Source: Bacteroidia bacterium (GTDB lineage: Bacteria; Bacteroidota; Bacteroidia; Flavobacteriales; Flavobacteriaceae). Taken from it: a stretch of DNA of 7,114 nucleotides. The translations under genes were made by a program, and so were the position numbers. The stretch lies in the NCBI GenBank assembly GCA_030431085.1, contig JAUIJW010000123.1:1-7114 (forward strand). The letters are read 5' to 3'. The notes beneath the pieces were generated by a model. It was not told where the DNA came from. It made no database searches and was given only the letters and a program-made list of their open reading frames with translations. Positions 1-6,228 of the stretch are shown piece after piece (positions within the stretch are counted from its first letter, which is position 1; the number at the start of each line of letters is the position of its first letter).

Positions 1-232
1 CAGGAATATGGTGTGCAGGAATTTTTATTGTTGTGTTTTTAGAAATATTTCTACCTGTTTTCTCAGCTCTTTGCTTTACGATAAAACTACCAAAACCTCT
101 TAAATAAACGTTATTCCCTTGATTTAAAGAATTCTTAACTTCAGACATTAGATCTTCTACTACTCTTAACACATCACCTTTTTCGATGCCAGATTTTTCT
201 GAAATATTGGCAACTATTTCTGCTTTTGTCAT
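1..232 (-). CDS. hup: HU-family DNA-binding protein, N-terminal part (3' end outside window)
   Basis: Histone-like nucleoid protein that binds and bends DNA as a dimer. Reading the minus strand from the ATG at 232-230 gives 77 open codons that run off the left edge. The protein begins MTKAEIVANISEKSG, which matches the helical N-terminal dimerisation part of HU. Around residues 42-50 it has the family signature VYLRGFGSF, followed by the start of the DNA-binding beta arm (RAEKTGRNIS...TTIKIPA, residues about 56-73). The usual length is 90-100 residues, so only the end of the arm and the C-terminal helix are missing. The gene is divergent from mutY. A good TAnnTTTG promoter box lies 43 bases upstream of the start. 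IHF subunits are a related alternative, but the sequence reads as an ordinary flavobacterial HU. Confidence 0.93.
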   Translation of the reverse strand, partial: MTKAEIVANISEKSGIEKGDVLRVVEDLMSEVKNSLNQGNNVYLRGFGSFIVKQRAEKTGRNISKNTTIKIPAHHIP

Positions 233-274
233 TTTTATTTATTTATAAGTTATTTAAATCTGTATTTGAGGGGG

Positions 275-302
275 CAAATATAATACATTTAATCTTTTTC
301 AG
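275..302 (-). promoter_or_regulatory. Promoter of the HU gene
   Basis: On the minus strand the box TATATTTG (282-275) matches the Bacteroidota -7 consensus TAnnTTTG exactly. A CTG at 302-300, 17 bases upstream, could serve as a weak -33 element (consensus TTTG/TTG). The predicted leader of roughly 35-40 bases is A/T-rich and has no Shine-Dalgarno sequence, which is normal in this phylum. The box is followed by a run of five C. Confidence 0.6.
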
Positions 303-341
303 AAAGCTAAATGTTTAAAATTTAATTAGATAAAAAAATTG

Positions 342-349
342 TACTATTG
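342..349 (+). promoter_or_regulatory. Possible -7 box just upstream of mutY
   Basis: TACTATTG differs from TAnnTTTG at one position and lies only 4 bases before the proposed mutY ATG. If it is used, the transcript would be leaderless or nearly so. No clear -33 TTG lies 17-23 bases upstream, so the call is weak. Confidence 0.3.
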
Positions 350-353
350 CAAA

Positions 354-1412
354 ATGCATGAAAAAAGTAAGATATCTAACCGTCTTAAAATGTGGTATTT
401 AAAAAATGGAAGAGATTTGCCCTGGCGAAAATCTAATCACCCCTATCCGGTTTGGCTTTCTGAAATTATCTTACAACAAACTCAAATAGCGCAAGGCACT
501 TCATATTTTTTAAAATTTTTAACTCATTTTCCCACGATAAATCACCTTGCCAATGCCTCAGAAGATCAAGTGCTTCATCTTTGGCAAGGCTTAGGCTATT
601 ATTCTAGAGCAAGACATTTACACCATACTGCGAAGGTAATTCATCAAGATTATGCAGGTGAATTTCCTACTAGCTATAAAGACCTTAAACAATTAAAAGG
701 TGTTGGAGATTATACAGCGTCTGCTATAGCGTCTATTTGTTATGGTTTACCTCATGCTGTTGTTGATGGTAATGTATACCGAGTACTGTCTAGGCTTTTT
801 AACCTAAACACCCCAATAAACTCTACTCAAGGCATTAAAACGTTTAAAGTATTGGCTCAATCTCTATTAGATCGGAATGACCCTGGCACACACAATCAAG
901 CGATGATGGATTTTGGCGCCATGATTTGCAAACCTAAAAACCCGTCTTGTCAAACTTGTATTTTTAATGACCTCTGCCTTGCTCTAAAACACCAAACCAT
1001 CGGTGAAAGACCTGTTAAAGACAAGCGTATTAAAATTAAGGATAGATTCTTTAATTTTTTAGTATTTGAAACGGCCAACAACTCAACGGTAATAGAACAG
1101 CGTGTTGAAAAAGGTATTTGGCACAAACTATTTCAGTTTCCTTTACTAGAATCTAAAACCTTACTTAATGATACAGCATTGGTATCTACCCCACAATTCA
1201 TATCATTTGCACCGCACCTTAATTATGATATTAGCCTATACAACACCAAACCCATTCTTCATAAATTAACTCATCAGAACTTATACTGTAATTTCTGGAT
1301 TATTCATCTCGATACGGTAAGTACTCCTACAATTAAATGGCATGATATCAATAACTTTGCACTGCCCCAACCTCTCAAAAAGTTTGTTGATAATTATAAA
1401 AAAACAGATTAA
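354..1412 (+). CDS. mutY: A/G-specific adenine DNA glycosylase MutY
   Basis: Removes adenine mispaired with 8-oxoguanine or G in base excision repair. The 352-residue product is full length and close to E. coli MutY. The catalytic Glu37 sits in LSEIILQQT. The helix-hairpin-helix is LKGVGDYTASAI (about 114-125), with catalytic Asp138 in VVDGNVYRVL. The 4Fe-4S cluster ligands are C192-x6-C199-x2-C202-x5-C208. The C-terminal Nudix-like 8-oxoG recognition domain spans about 230-350 and includes GIWHKLFQFP. I chose the ATG at 354. An in-frame TTG at 339 would add five residues but lies just before a promoter-like box, and with the ATG start the key residues fall at the same numbers as in E. coli. 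It is the first gene of the block, 35 bases before ssb. Confidence 0.95.
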   Translation: MHEKSKISNRLKMWYLKNGRDLPWRKSNHPYPVWLSEIILQQTQIAQGTSYFLKFLTHFPTINHLANASEDQVLHLWQGLGYYSRARHLHHTAKVIHQDYAGEFPTSYKDLKQLKGVGDYTASAIASICYGLPHAVVDGNVYRVLSRLFNLNTPINSTQGIKTFKVLAQSLLDRNDPGTHNQAMMDFGAMICKPKNPSCQTCIFNDLCLALKHQTIGERPVKDKRIKIKDRFFNFLVFETANNSTVIEQRVEKGIWHKLFQFPLLESKTLLNDTALVSTPQFISFAPHLNYDISLYNTKPILHKLTHQNLYCNFWIIHLDTVSTPTIKWHDINNFALPQPLKKFVDNYKKTD

Positions 1413-1421
1413 TTTTTGTAC

Positions 1422-1429
1422 TATCTTTG
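1422..1429 (+). promoter_or_regulatory. -7 promoter box of ssb
   Basis: TATCTTTG is an exact TAnnTTTG match, 18 bases before the ssb ATG, giving a very short A/T-rich leader. I see no TTG at the usual -33 distance; that stretch is A-rich (1397-1406). The box suggests ssb and the gld genes can be transcribed independently of mutY. It also argues against the longer TTG start at 1427, which would lie inside it. Confidence 0.5.
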
Positions 1430-1447
1430 CTTAAAATATATCTTTTT

Positions 1448-1879
1448 ATGGCGAGTTCGTTAAATAAAGCAATGCTTATTGGGCATTTAGGTGATGAAGT
1501 TAAAATGCATTATTTTGAAGGTGGTAATTCTATAGGAAGATTTCCGGTGGCCACCAATGAAACCTATACCAACAAACAAACTGGTGAAAAGGTAACTACC
1601 ACAGAATGGCACAACGTAGTTGTGCGAAATAAATTAGCAGAGATTTGTGAAAAATTCCTTTCTAAAGGTGATCGAGTTTATGTTGAAGGGCGTATCAAAA
1701 CGCGTACATGGGAACAGGAAGGCACAAAACGATATGCTACAGAAATTCATGCTGTTGACATGACCTTTCTCTCTACTAAAAACGATCTTAAAAGTACAGC
1801 GCCAACAGAGACTAAACCTAAAAATAAAGAGATAGACCAAATTGTAGACCATCATGAAGATGATGATTTACCATTCTAA
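1448..1879 (+). CDS. ssb: Single-stranded DNA-binding protein
   Basis: Coats single-stranded DNA during replication, recombination and repair, and recruits partner proteins. The 143-residue product starts MASSLNKAMLIGHLG. The OB fold covers residues 1 to about 110 and shows the SSB hallmarks: N6 and G12 in the first strand, TTEWHNVV (51-58), and YVEGRIKTRTWE (78-89). A charged, flexible linker follows, ending in the acidic tip DDDLPF (138-143), the conserved docking peptide for SSB partners. The length is typical of small flavobacterial SSBs. I chose the ATG at 1448 because the upstream in-frame TTG at 1427 overlaps the promoter box and would add seven non-homologous residues before the canonical MASSLNK start. 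gldE follows after 25 bases. Organisms often carry extra SSB copies; the mutY-gldE context fits the chromosomal housekeeping one. Confidence 0.96.
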   Translation: MASSLNKAMLIGHLGDEVKMHYFEGGNSIGRFPVATNETYTNKQTGEKVTTTEWHNVVVRNKLAEICEKFLSKGDRVYVEGRIKTRTWEQEGTKRYATEIHAVDMTFLSTKNDLKSTAPTETKPKNKEIDQIVDHHEDDDLPF

Positions 1880-1904
1880 AAAATAAAACAAAAACCTGTA
1901 ATCC

Positions 1905-3206
1905 TTGGATCCAGAACCTCCCAGTACCATATTAAATTCTTTAGATTGGCCTTTTATCATAAGCCTTATCACGTTAGGGCTTTTGCTTGTTCTGTCTGCT
2001 TTAGTTTCTGGCAGTGAAATTGCTTTTTTTTCACTTTCTAAATCCGATTTAGAAAAAGATGCTCAACAAAAAAACAACGACTTAGTTAATAGTTTATTAG
2101 ACCGACCCAAAAGATTACTGGCCACCATATTAATCTCAAATAATTTTATCAATATTTTATTTGTACTCATCTTTGCTTATACAGGTAACATCTTGTTTAA
2201 AGGCATAGAATCTACAGTTTTAAAATTTTTGGTAGAGATTGTTTTAGTCACTTTTTTACTCCTACTTTTTGGCGAGGTTTTACCTAAAGTCTATGCCAGT
2301 AGAAATGCACTAGGGTTCTCAAATTTTATGGCTAGACCTATGGCATTTTTAAATACGGTTTTGTCGATTTTTAGTACTCCGTTATTAAGTTTAACCCGTG
2401 TAGTAGAGAGAAGGCTTAGCAAAAAACAATCAGATTTCTCTGTTGAAGTGTTATCGCAAGCTCTAGAATTAACTTCAAAAACAGCAACCACCAAAGAAGA
2501 GAAAAGAATTTTACAAGGCATCGTTAATTTTGGAAATACAGAAACATCACAAGTCATGTGCCCGAGAATTGATATTTTTGCCTTGGCAGCCGATGAAGAA
2601 TTTAAAGATATTATCAATAAAATATTAAAAAAAGGGCACTCCAGAATTCCGGTATACCGTGATAATATCGATAATATTATAGGTGTATTATACACCAAAG
2701 ATCTCATTCCGCATTTACAGAAAAAAAACTTTAATTGGACAAAATTAGCACGTGAAGCCTTCTTTATTCCAGAGAACAAAAAACTAGACGATTTGCTTAA
2801 AGAATTTCAAGACATGAAAAATCATTTAGCTATTGTAGTTGATGAATATGGAGGCACTTCTGGTCTAATAACACTTGAAGATATTATTGAAGAAATTGTA
2901 GGCGATATTTCTGATGAGTTTGATAATATTGATTTGTCTTACTCTAAGATAGATGATTTAAACTATGTTTTTGAAGGAAAAACTGCTTTAAAAGATTTTT
3001 ATAAGGTATTACATATTAGTCCTGATATTTTTGAAGAAAATAAATTTGAAGCAGAAACTTTAGCTGGATTCATCTTAGAAATCACTGGTAATTTTCCTAA
3101 AAAAAATAGTATCATTTCATTTCATGATTATCGTTTTACCATAGAAGCTTTAGATAAAAAACGTATCAAACAAATAAAGGTTACACTACCTAAACATGTA
3201 AAATAA
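1905..3206 (+). CDS. gldE: Gliding motility-associated protein GldE (CNNM/CBS/CorC family), TTG start
   Basis: Inner-membrane protein of the CNNM/CorC superfamily. In Flavobacterium johnsoniae GldE is linked genetically to gliding and to the partner GldD; its biochemical role is not settled. The 433-residue product has an N-terminal DUF21/CNNM membrane domain (about 17-180). This contains the motif SGSEIAFFSL (35-44) and the EVLPK motif (124-128), with hydrophobic segments near 17-35, 70-93, 105-123 and 145-163. Then comes a CBS pair (about 215-335, with RIPVYRD and VVDEYGGTSGL) and a CorC_HlyC domain (about 350-430). The start is TTG: a stop codon lies in frame at 1899-1901, and the first internal Met is residue 142, inside the membrane domain. 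The stop overlaps the gldD start by one base, implying coupled translation. Other CorC proteins look similar; the gldD neighbour decides the name. Confidence 0.93.
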   Translation: MDPEPPSTILNSLDWPFIISLITLGLLLVLSALVSGSEIAFFSLSKSDLEKDAQQKNNDLVNSLLDRPKRLLATILISNNFINILFVLIFAYTGNILFKGIESTVLKFLVEIVLVTFLLLLFGEVLPKVYASRNALGFSNFMARPMAFLNTVLSIFSTPLLSLTRVVERRLSKKQSDFSVEVLSQALELTSKTATTKEEKRILQGIVNFGNTETSQVMCPRIDIFALAADEEFKDIINKILKKGHSRIPVYRDNIDNIIGVLYTKDLIPHLQKKNFNWTKLAREAFFIPENKKLDDLLKEFQDMKNHLAIVVDEYGGTSGLITLEDIIEEIVGDISDEFDNIDLSYSKIDDLNYVFEGKTALKDFYKVLHISPDIFEENKFEAETLAGFILEITGNFPKKNSIISFHDYRFTIEALDKKRIKQIKVTLPKHVK

Positions 3207-3781
3207 TGCATAAATATTATATTTCTATATCTATTGTTATCGCTATACTTTGTCTATCCTGCAAAGAAGATGTTTTGCCAAAACCAAAAGCCCAATTGCG
3301 GTTAGAATATCCGGTGGTTAAATATGAAACACCTGTAACAGATTGCCCTTATGAATTTGAAATATCAAACCAATCTGTTGCCCAAAGCAACGATAAATGT
3401 TGGATGAATATTACATACCCTAGTCTAAATGCCACGATAAACCTAACATACAGACCTGTTGAAAATAATTTAAATGAACTTTTTATCGAGGCCGAAAAAT
3501 TGACGTTTAACCACACTATTAAAGCGGATGCCATTAGCTCTATTCCTTATGTGAATGAAGACCATAAAAAATTTGGAGCAATTTATGAAGTAACAGGTAA
3601 CGCAGCATCACCATTACAATTTCATATTACCGATAGTACTAAGAATTTTATTACCGGTGCAGTCTATTTTAACGTTCAGCCTAACTACGATTCTATTATC
3701 CCAGCTATTGATTATTTGCACAAAGATATCCAACACATTATGGAATCACTTCAATGGAAAAACGGAAAAACCGATGACTAA
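3206..3781 (+). CDS. gldD: Gliding motility lipoprotein GldD
   Basis: GldD is required for gliding motility in F. johnsoniae and belongs to the set of Gld proteins associated with gliding and type IX secretion. The 191-residue product begins with a lipoprotein signal peptide: K3, a hydrophobic core 5-17, and LCLSC with Cys19 as the lipidation site. Next comes the conserved PKPKAQLRLEYP (25-36). The central part has two cysteines (C47, C65) that could form a disulfide. Near the C-terminus, GAVYFNVQPNYDS (151-163) is also typical of the family. Residues after the lipid Cys read KED, close to the K-(D/E)-(D/E) surface-export signal described in Capnocytophaga. The ATG overlaps the gldE stop (TAATG), and the end overlaps the heme A synthase start by 8 bases. 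Confidence 0.92.
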   Translation: MHKYYISISIVIAILCLSCKEDVLPKPKAQLRLEYPVVKYETPVTDCPYEFEISNQSVAQSNDKCWMNITYPSLNATINLTYRPVENNLNELFIEAEKLTFNHTIKADAISSIPYVNEDHKKFGAIYEVTGNAASPLQFHITDSTKNFITGAVYFNVQPNYDSIIPAIDYLHKDIQHIMESLQWKNGKTDD

Positions 3782-4844
3782 ACATAAGCATAGAAAATAT
3801 ACCAAAAAAGTGAGGCTTTGGCTTATTTTAGGACTGGTTATGTTAATCGGGCAAGTGGTTTTAGGAGGTATTACTCGATTAACAGGCTCGGGACTATCGA
3901 TTACGCGTTGGGATATTATTACTGGAGTTATACCGCCTATCACTAATAGTGACTGGACCGAGGCCTTTGAACTTTACCAGCAAACCCCACAATACCATAA
4001 GATCAATTCAGATTTTACCATTAAAGATTTCAAGTTTATCTACTTTTGGGAATATTTTCACCGTCTTTGGGTAAGGACACTGGGTATCATTTTTATCATA
4101 CCCTTTATTCTATTTCTAATAAAAAAAGAAATCAACAGTTACTTAGTAAAACGATTACTCGTGGTAGTAATACTTGCAGCCATTACAGCTTCTGTAGGCT
4201 GGATTATGGTACAAAGCGGATTGGTAGATCGCCCTTGGGTAAATGCATATAAACTTACCGCTCATTTTATCTTTGCCATGTTAACGATTGCCGCCATGGT
4301 AAAAACTATAGCCGATGTGTATAATTTTGAAAACAAACCTAAAAAAAGTGGCAATAAGTTTGTTTCCGTTTTACTGATAATTACCTTTTTACAATTGATT
4401 GTTGCTGGACTTATGGCTGGCATGAAAGCTGGCTTATATTTTCCTTCTTGGCCCACTATGAATGGCGCATTTATTCCTAAAGTTTTAATGGACAGTACCC
4501 ATTGGACCTGGGACAATATGACCAACTATGATCGCTATGACTTTGCTCCTGCATTGGTGCAATTTACGCATAGAATGCTCGCTTATATTCTACTTATTTT
4601 AACTACAATATTCTATTTTAATAAAAGGAATATTATATACACCCGGTCTAAAAAATGGTTATATGGGGTGTACTACTTAGTTTATTTTCAAGTTTTCTTA
4701 GGTATCATGACCTTATTAAAAATAAAAAGTGGCATTCCGCTATTTTATGGTGTTATGCATCAATTGGTGGGCTTGTTGTATTTTATCAGTCTATTATTTT
4801 TATATTTTTCATTACGAAAAAAAAGCAGTAACACTAGAGCATAA
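3774..4844 (+). CDS. Heme A synthase, COX15/CtaA family
   Basis: Oxidises the C8 methyl of heme O to the formyl group of heme A, used by aa3/caa3-type terminal oxidases; an integral inner-membrane protein. The 356-residue product shows eight hydrophobic helices (about 13-33, 96-116, 127-149, 160-181, 196-217, 262-281, 297-313, 324-346) in two four-helix halves. The signature GGITRLTGSGLS follows helix 1 (31-42). All four heme-ligand histidines of the family are visible: H96 in EYFHR, H164 in LTAH, H266 in FTHRM and H329 in VMHQL. The catalytically important Glu is E93. I start at the ATG at 3774. The reading frame is open back to 3657, but that stretch is gldD-coding and is unlike the family N-terminus. 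The gene closes the block and is followed at once by a hairpin. No other oxidase assembly gene is visible here. Confidence 0.93.
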   Translation: MTKHKHRKYTKKVRLWLILGLVMLIGQVVLGGITRLTGSGLSITRWDIITGVIPPITNSDWTEAFELYQQTPQYHKINSDFTIKDFKFIYFWEYFHRLWVRTLGIIFIIPFILFLIKKEINSYLVKRLLVVVILAAITASVGWIMVQSGLVDRPWVNAYKLTAHFIFAMLTIAAMVKTIADVYNFENKPKKSGNKFVSVLLIITFLQLIVAGLMAGMKAGLYFPSWPTMNGAFIPKVLMDSTHWTWDNMTNYDRYDFAPALVQFTHRMLAYILLILTTIFYFNKRNIIYTRSKKWLYGVYYLVYFQVFLGIMTLLKIKSGIPLFYGVMHQLVGLLYFISLLFLYFSLRKKSSNTRA

Positions 4845-4845
4845 A

Positions 4846-4867
4846 AAAACTACCCGAAGGTAGTTTT
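4846..4867. terminator. Bidirectional terminator between the heme A synthase and lipoprotein genes
   Basis: A 9-bp perfect stem (4846-4854 with 4859-4867) has a 4-base loop. Read on the plus strand it has a CGAA loop and ends in four T. On the minus strand the loop is C(TTCG)G, the extra-stable tetraloop, and the stem runs into seven T. It begins 1 base after the stop of the plus gene and 24 bases after the stop of the minus gene, so it can end both convergent transcripts, probably better for the minus one. Confidence 0.85.
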
Positions 4868-4891
4868 AAATTATTACGCCATCTCTATCGA

Positions 4892-5212
4892 TTAAGCTTT
4901 GCAGCTACCATCACATGACTTACCATCTTTTGAGCATTTACCTTTGCAAGATTTTCCTGCATTATCTGCCATTGCCTTTGCAGAATCTACAACTTCTTTG
5001 GCATCAGCTTTTACTGAGTCTACAGCTTCCTCTACTGCATCGGCAGCATCTTCAGCGGCTTCTTTAGTAGCATCGGCAGCGTCATTTGCAGCATCTTTTA
5101 CTGCTTCAACAGCCTCTTTGGCATCTTTTTCCGCACCTTTCTTAGTGTCGTTACAAGCAACAGCAACCATACTTACAATTGCAATTACTAATAAACTTTT
5201 AAATAATTTCAT
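4892..5212 (-). CDS. Ala-rich hendecad-repeat lipoprotein with four-cysteine tail
   Basis: Function unknown. The 106-residue product has a clear lipoprotein signal peptide: MKLFK, a hydrophobic core, and VAVAC with Cys20 lipidated. Residues 31-85 are five back-to-back 11-residue units rich in Ala, Asp, Glu and Lys, with hydrophobic residues recurring. They predict a long amphipathic helix or coiled coil like LEA-type or YtxH-type proteins. The last 18 residues switch to a Gly/Lys/Cys-rich tail with C89-x3-C93-x6-C100-x3-C104, which could bind metal or form disulfides. The start ATG lies 34 bases from a promoter-like box. The upstream minus-strand neighbour shares the same repeat. The plus-strand open frame over this region is a composition artefact. 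That it is a secreted, lipid-anchored helical protein is fairly sure; any role in stress, metal handling or envelope spacing is inference. Confidence 0.85.
   Translation of the reverse strand: MKLFKSLLVIAIVSMVAVACNDTKKGAEKDAKEAVEAVKDAANDAADATKEAAEDAADAVEEAVDSVKADAKEVVDSAKAMADNAGKSCKGKCSKDGKSCDGSCKA
4958..5122 (-). repeat. Five 11-residue (33-base) units coding an amphipathic helix
   Basis: Residues 31-85 of the small lipoprotein split without gaps into AKEAVEAVKDA, ANDAADATKEA, AEDAADAVEEA, VDSVKADAKEV and VDSAKAMADNA. The first three are closest to each other; the last two have diverged. An 11-residue period is typical of surface-lying or right-handed coiled helices. The 14 bases 5087-5100 are identical to 6044-6057 in the repeat of the next lipoprotein gene. 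Confidence 0.8.
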
Positions 5213-5246
5213 AGTTGAATAAATTTTAGTTAAATATTTATGAGCG

Positions 5247-5277
5247 CAAATTAACTAATAATTTTCATCATTTTCAA
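5247..5277 (-). promoter_or_regulatory. Promoter of the four-cysteine repeat lipoprotein gene
   Basis: On the minus strand TTAATTTG (5254-5247) differs from TAnnTTTG at one position. TTG at 5277-5275 lies 20 bases upstream, a proper -33 distance. The leader to the ATG would be roughly 30 bases. The box lies downstream of the terminator of the previous gene, as expected for a separate transcription unit. Confidence 0.5.
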
Positions 5278-5289
5278 CAAAAACCATGC

Positions 5290-5329
5290 AAAACTAGCCT
5301 TACAAACACAGGTTTATAAGGCTAGTTTT
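5290..5329 (-). terminator. Terminator of the SYLF-domain lipoprotein gene
   Basis: A perfect 13-bp stem pairs 5290-5302 with 5317-5329. Past one C-A mismatch, four more pairs (5304-5307 with 5312-5315) close an ACAG loop. On the minus strand the stem ends in TTTT. It begins 36 bases after the gene's stop codon and separates it from the promoter of the next minus-strand gene. Confidence 0.8.
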
Positions 5330-5365
5330 ATACTAACTATAAGTTAAAAAGAAAATTATAATCGA

Positions 5366-6139
5366 TTAAATACCATCGTGGTATTTAAATTTCTGACCAC
5401 CAACTGATGCCTCAGCCATTACTCCTCCTTTGGCTTTTGTGAATATAGCAACACCGTCTTGGTAAGCAATATCCGCAGAAACTCCTTCTTTCAACATTAC
5501 TGCAGAAGCTTGTCCTGAAAATTTAACTTTTCCAGATTTAAATCTATCTAAAGCGGCTTTATCTTCAAAAAAGATAACTTCTTGATATTGTTGCCCTCCG
5601 GCTTGTAAACCAACTGTAGCTTGTGCTAAGGTAGATCTACCAATAACTCTATTGTTTTGAAAAACCAATCCTTTTCCTCCGGCACCACCAACACCTAAAG
5701 CGGCTTTAGTAATAATTGGGAAAATAGCATAACCATATGCTTTATTAAAATAAGTCTGAAGTTCTGGATGTGCTTTTACCAATCTTTTTATTGATTTACT
5801 TACTTCATCAGCCAATTTAGTGTCTTTTGGATAGTACACTTGAATACCTTGAGGCTTAGCTGCTTTTTCTGTAGCTCCCTCAGCTTCTTCTGTAGCTCCA
5901 TCTTCAGACCCTACAGCATCATCAACAGCTTCTTTAGCATCTTCTGCGGCATCAGAAATAGCTTCACCAGCATCATTCGCTGCATCGCTAATTGCTTCGC
6001 CTGCATCTTCTGCAGCATCTTGAACCGCCTCTACTGCATCTTCTGCAGCATCTTTTATTTCTTCTTTCTTTTCTTGTTTACAAGCATATAATAATACGCC
6101 AAACATTAAAATGTAAGTGATTTTTTTAAGAAGTTTCAT
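5366..6139 (-). CDS. Lipoprotein with hendecad repeats and a SYLF (Ysc84-type) domain
   Basis: The 257-residue product has three parts. The first is a lipoprotein signal peptide (MKLLKK, hydrophobic core, LLYAC with Cys20), followed by a Lys/Glu-rich stretch. The second is four 11-residue units (29-72) of the form xDAAxDAxEAh, plus a Glu/Gly/Ala-rich linker to about 95. The third is a complete SYLF/Ysc84 domain (about 100-257). Its visible family motifs are YGYAIFP (135-141), GVGGAGGKG (149-157), the VIGRSTLAQATVGLQAGGQ stretch (165-183), IFFEDKAALDRF (189-200) and GGVMAEASVGGQKF (238-251). SYLF domains bind lipids in eukaryotes, and bacterial members are commonly envelope lipoproteins of unknown function. 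A role at the inner face of the outer membrane is inference. The fusion of this domain to LEA-like repeats, next to a second repeat lipoprotein, is the odd point. A strong terminator follows. Confidence 0.9.
   Translation of the reverse strand: MKLLKKITYILMFGVLLYACKQEKKEEIKDAAEDAVEAVQDAAEDAGEAISDAANDAGEAISDAAEDAKEAVDDAVGSEDGATEEAEGATEKAAKPQGIQVYYPKDTKLADEVSKSIKRLVKAHPELQTYFNKAYGYAIFPIITKAALGVGGAGGKGLVFQNNRVIGRSTLAQATVGLQAGGQQYQEVIFFEDKAALDRFKSGKVKFSGQASAVMLKEGVSADIAYQDGVAIFTKAKGGVMAEASVGGQKFKYHDGI
5924..6055 (-). repeat. Four 33-base units coding KDAAEDAVEAV-type hendecads
   Basis: Residues 29-72 of the SYLF lipoprotein divide into KDAAEDAVEAV, QDAAEDAGEAI, SDAANDAGEAI and SDAAEDAKEAV. The DNA is also repetitive: 20 bases at 6002-6021 recur exactly at 6035-6054, 33 bases apart. 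The high DNA identity suggests recent unit duplication and possible copy-number change by slippage. Confidence 0.85.
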
Positions 6140-6182
6140 ATGTAAAAATTTAATTAGTTAGATTTTATTATTTTATCTGGGG

Positions 6183-6190
6183 GCAAGATA
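6183..6190 (-). promoter_or_regulatory. Weak promoter-like box before the SYLF lipoprotein gene
   Basis: The minus strand reads TATCTTGC followed by a run of C, resembling TAnnTTTG with one base missing and resembling the layout before the HU gene (box then five C). The nearest upstream TTG (6205-6203) is only 12 bases away. No hairpin is seen between the HMA-like gene and this one, so read-through from the HMA-like gene is equally possible. Confidence 0.3.
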
Positions 6191-6228
6191 GGACTTTTTA
6201 AACAACTGAAAAAAGAATCTAAAAAATA

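Noticed and set aside
339..353. Longer mutY start at an in-frame TTG
   Set aside because: It adds five residues overlapping a promoter-like box, while the ATG at 354 gives the usual N-terminus and residue numbering.
1427..1447. Longer ssb start at TTG 1427
   Set aside because: It lies inside the TATCTTTG box and adds seven residues before the standard MASSLNK start.
2682..2696. Perfect 15-base palindrome GGTGTATTATACACC, possible operator
   Set aside because: It lies inside the CBS domain of gldE and encodes the conserved GVLYTK-type stretch; no nearby start justifies an operator.
2291..2779. Minus-strand open frame of 162 codons within gldE
   Set aside because: gldE is intact with conserved domains across this stretch; the antisense frame matches nothing I recognise.
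3657..3773. 117-base N-terminal extension of the heme A synthase frame
   Set aside because: It lies wholly within gldD in another frame and does not resemble the family; the ATG at 3774 fits.
4899..5222. Plus-strand open frame of 107 codons (Ala/Ser-rich) opposite the repeat lipoprotein
   Set aside because: It is a mirror of the GC-rich Ala/Glu/Asp codons of the real gene; it has no family resemblance, while the minus strand has a lipobox and promoter.
4958..6055. Spaced repeats considered as a CRISPR-like array
   Set aside because: The repeats are in-frame 33-base coding units without unique spacers, with protein-level periodicity and synonymous drift.
5840..6091. Plus-strand open frame rich in Cys, Phe and Ser opposite the SYLF lipoprotein
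   Set aside because: It is a shadow of the tandem repeat; there is no start context and the composition is implausible.
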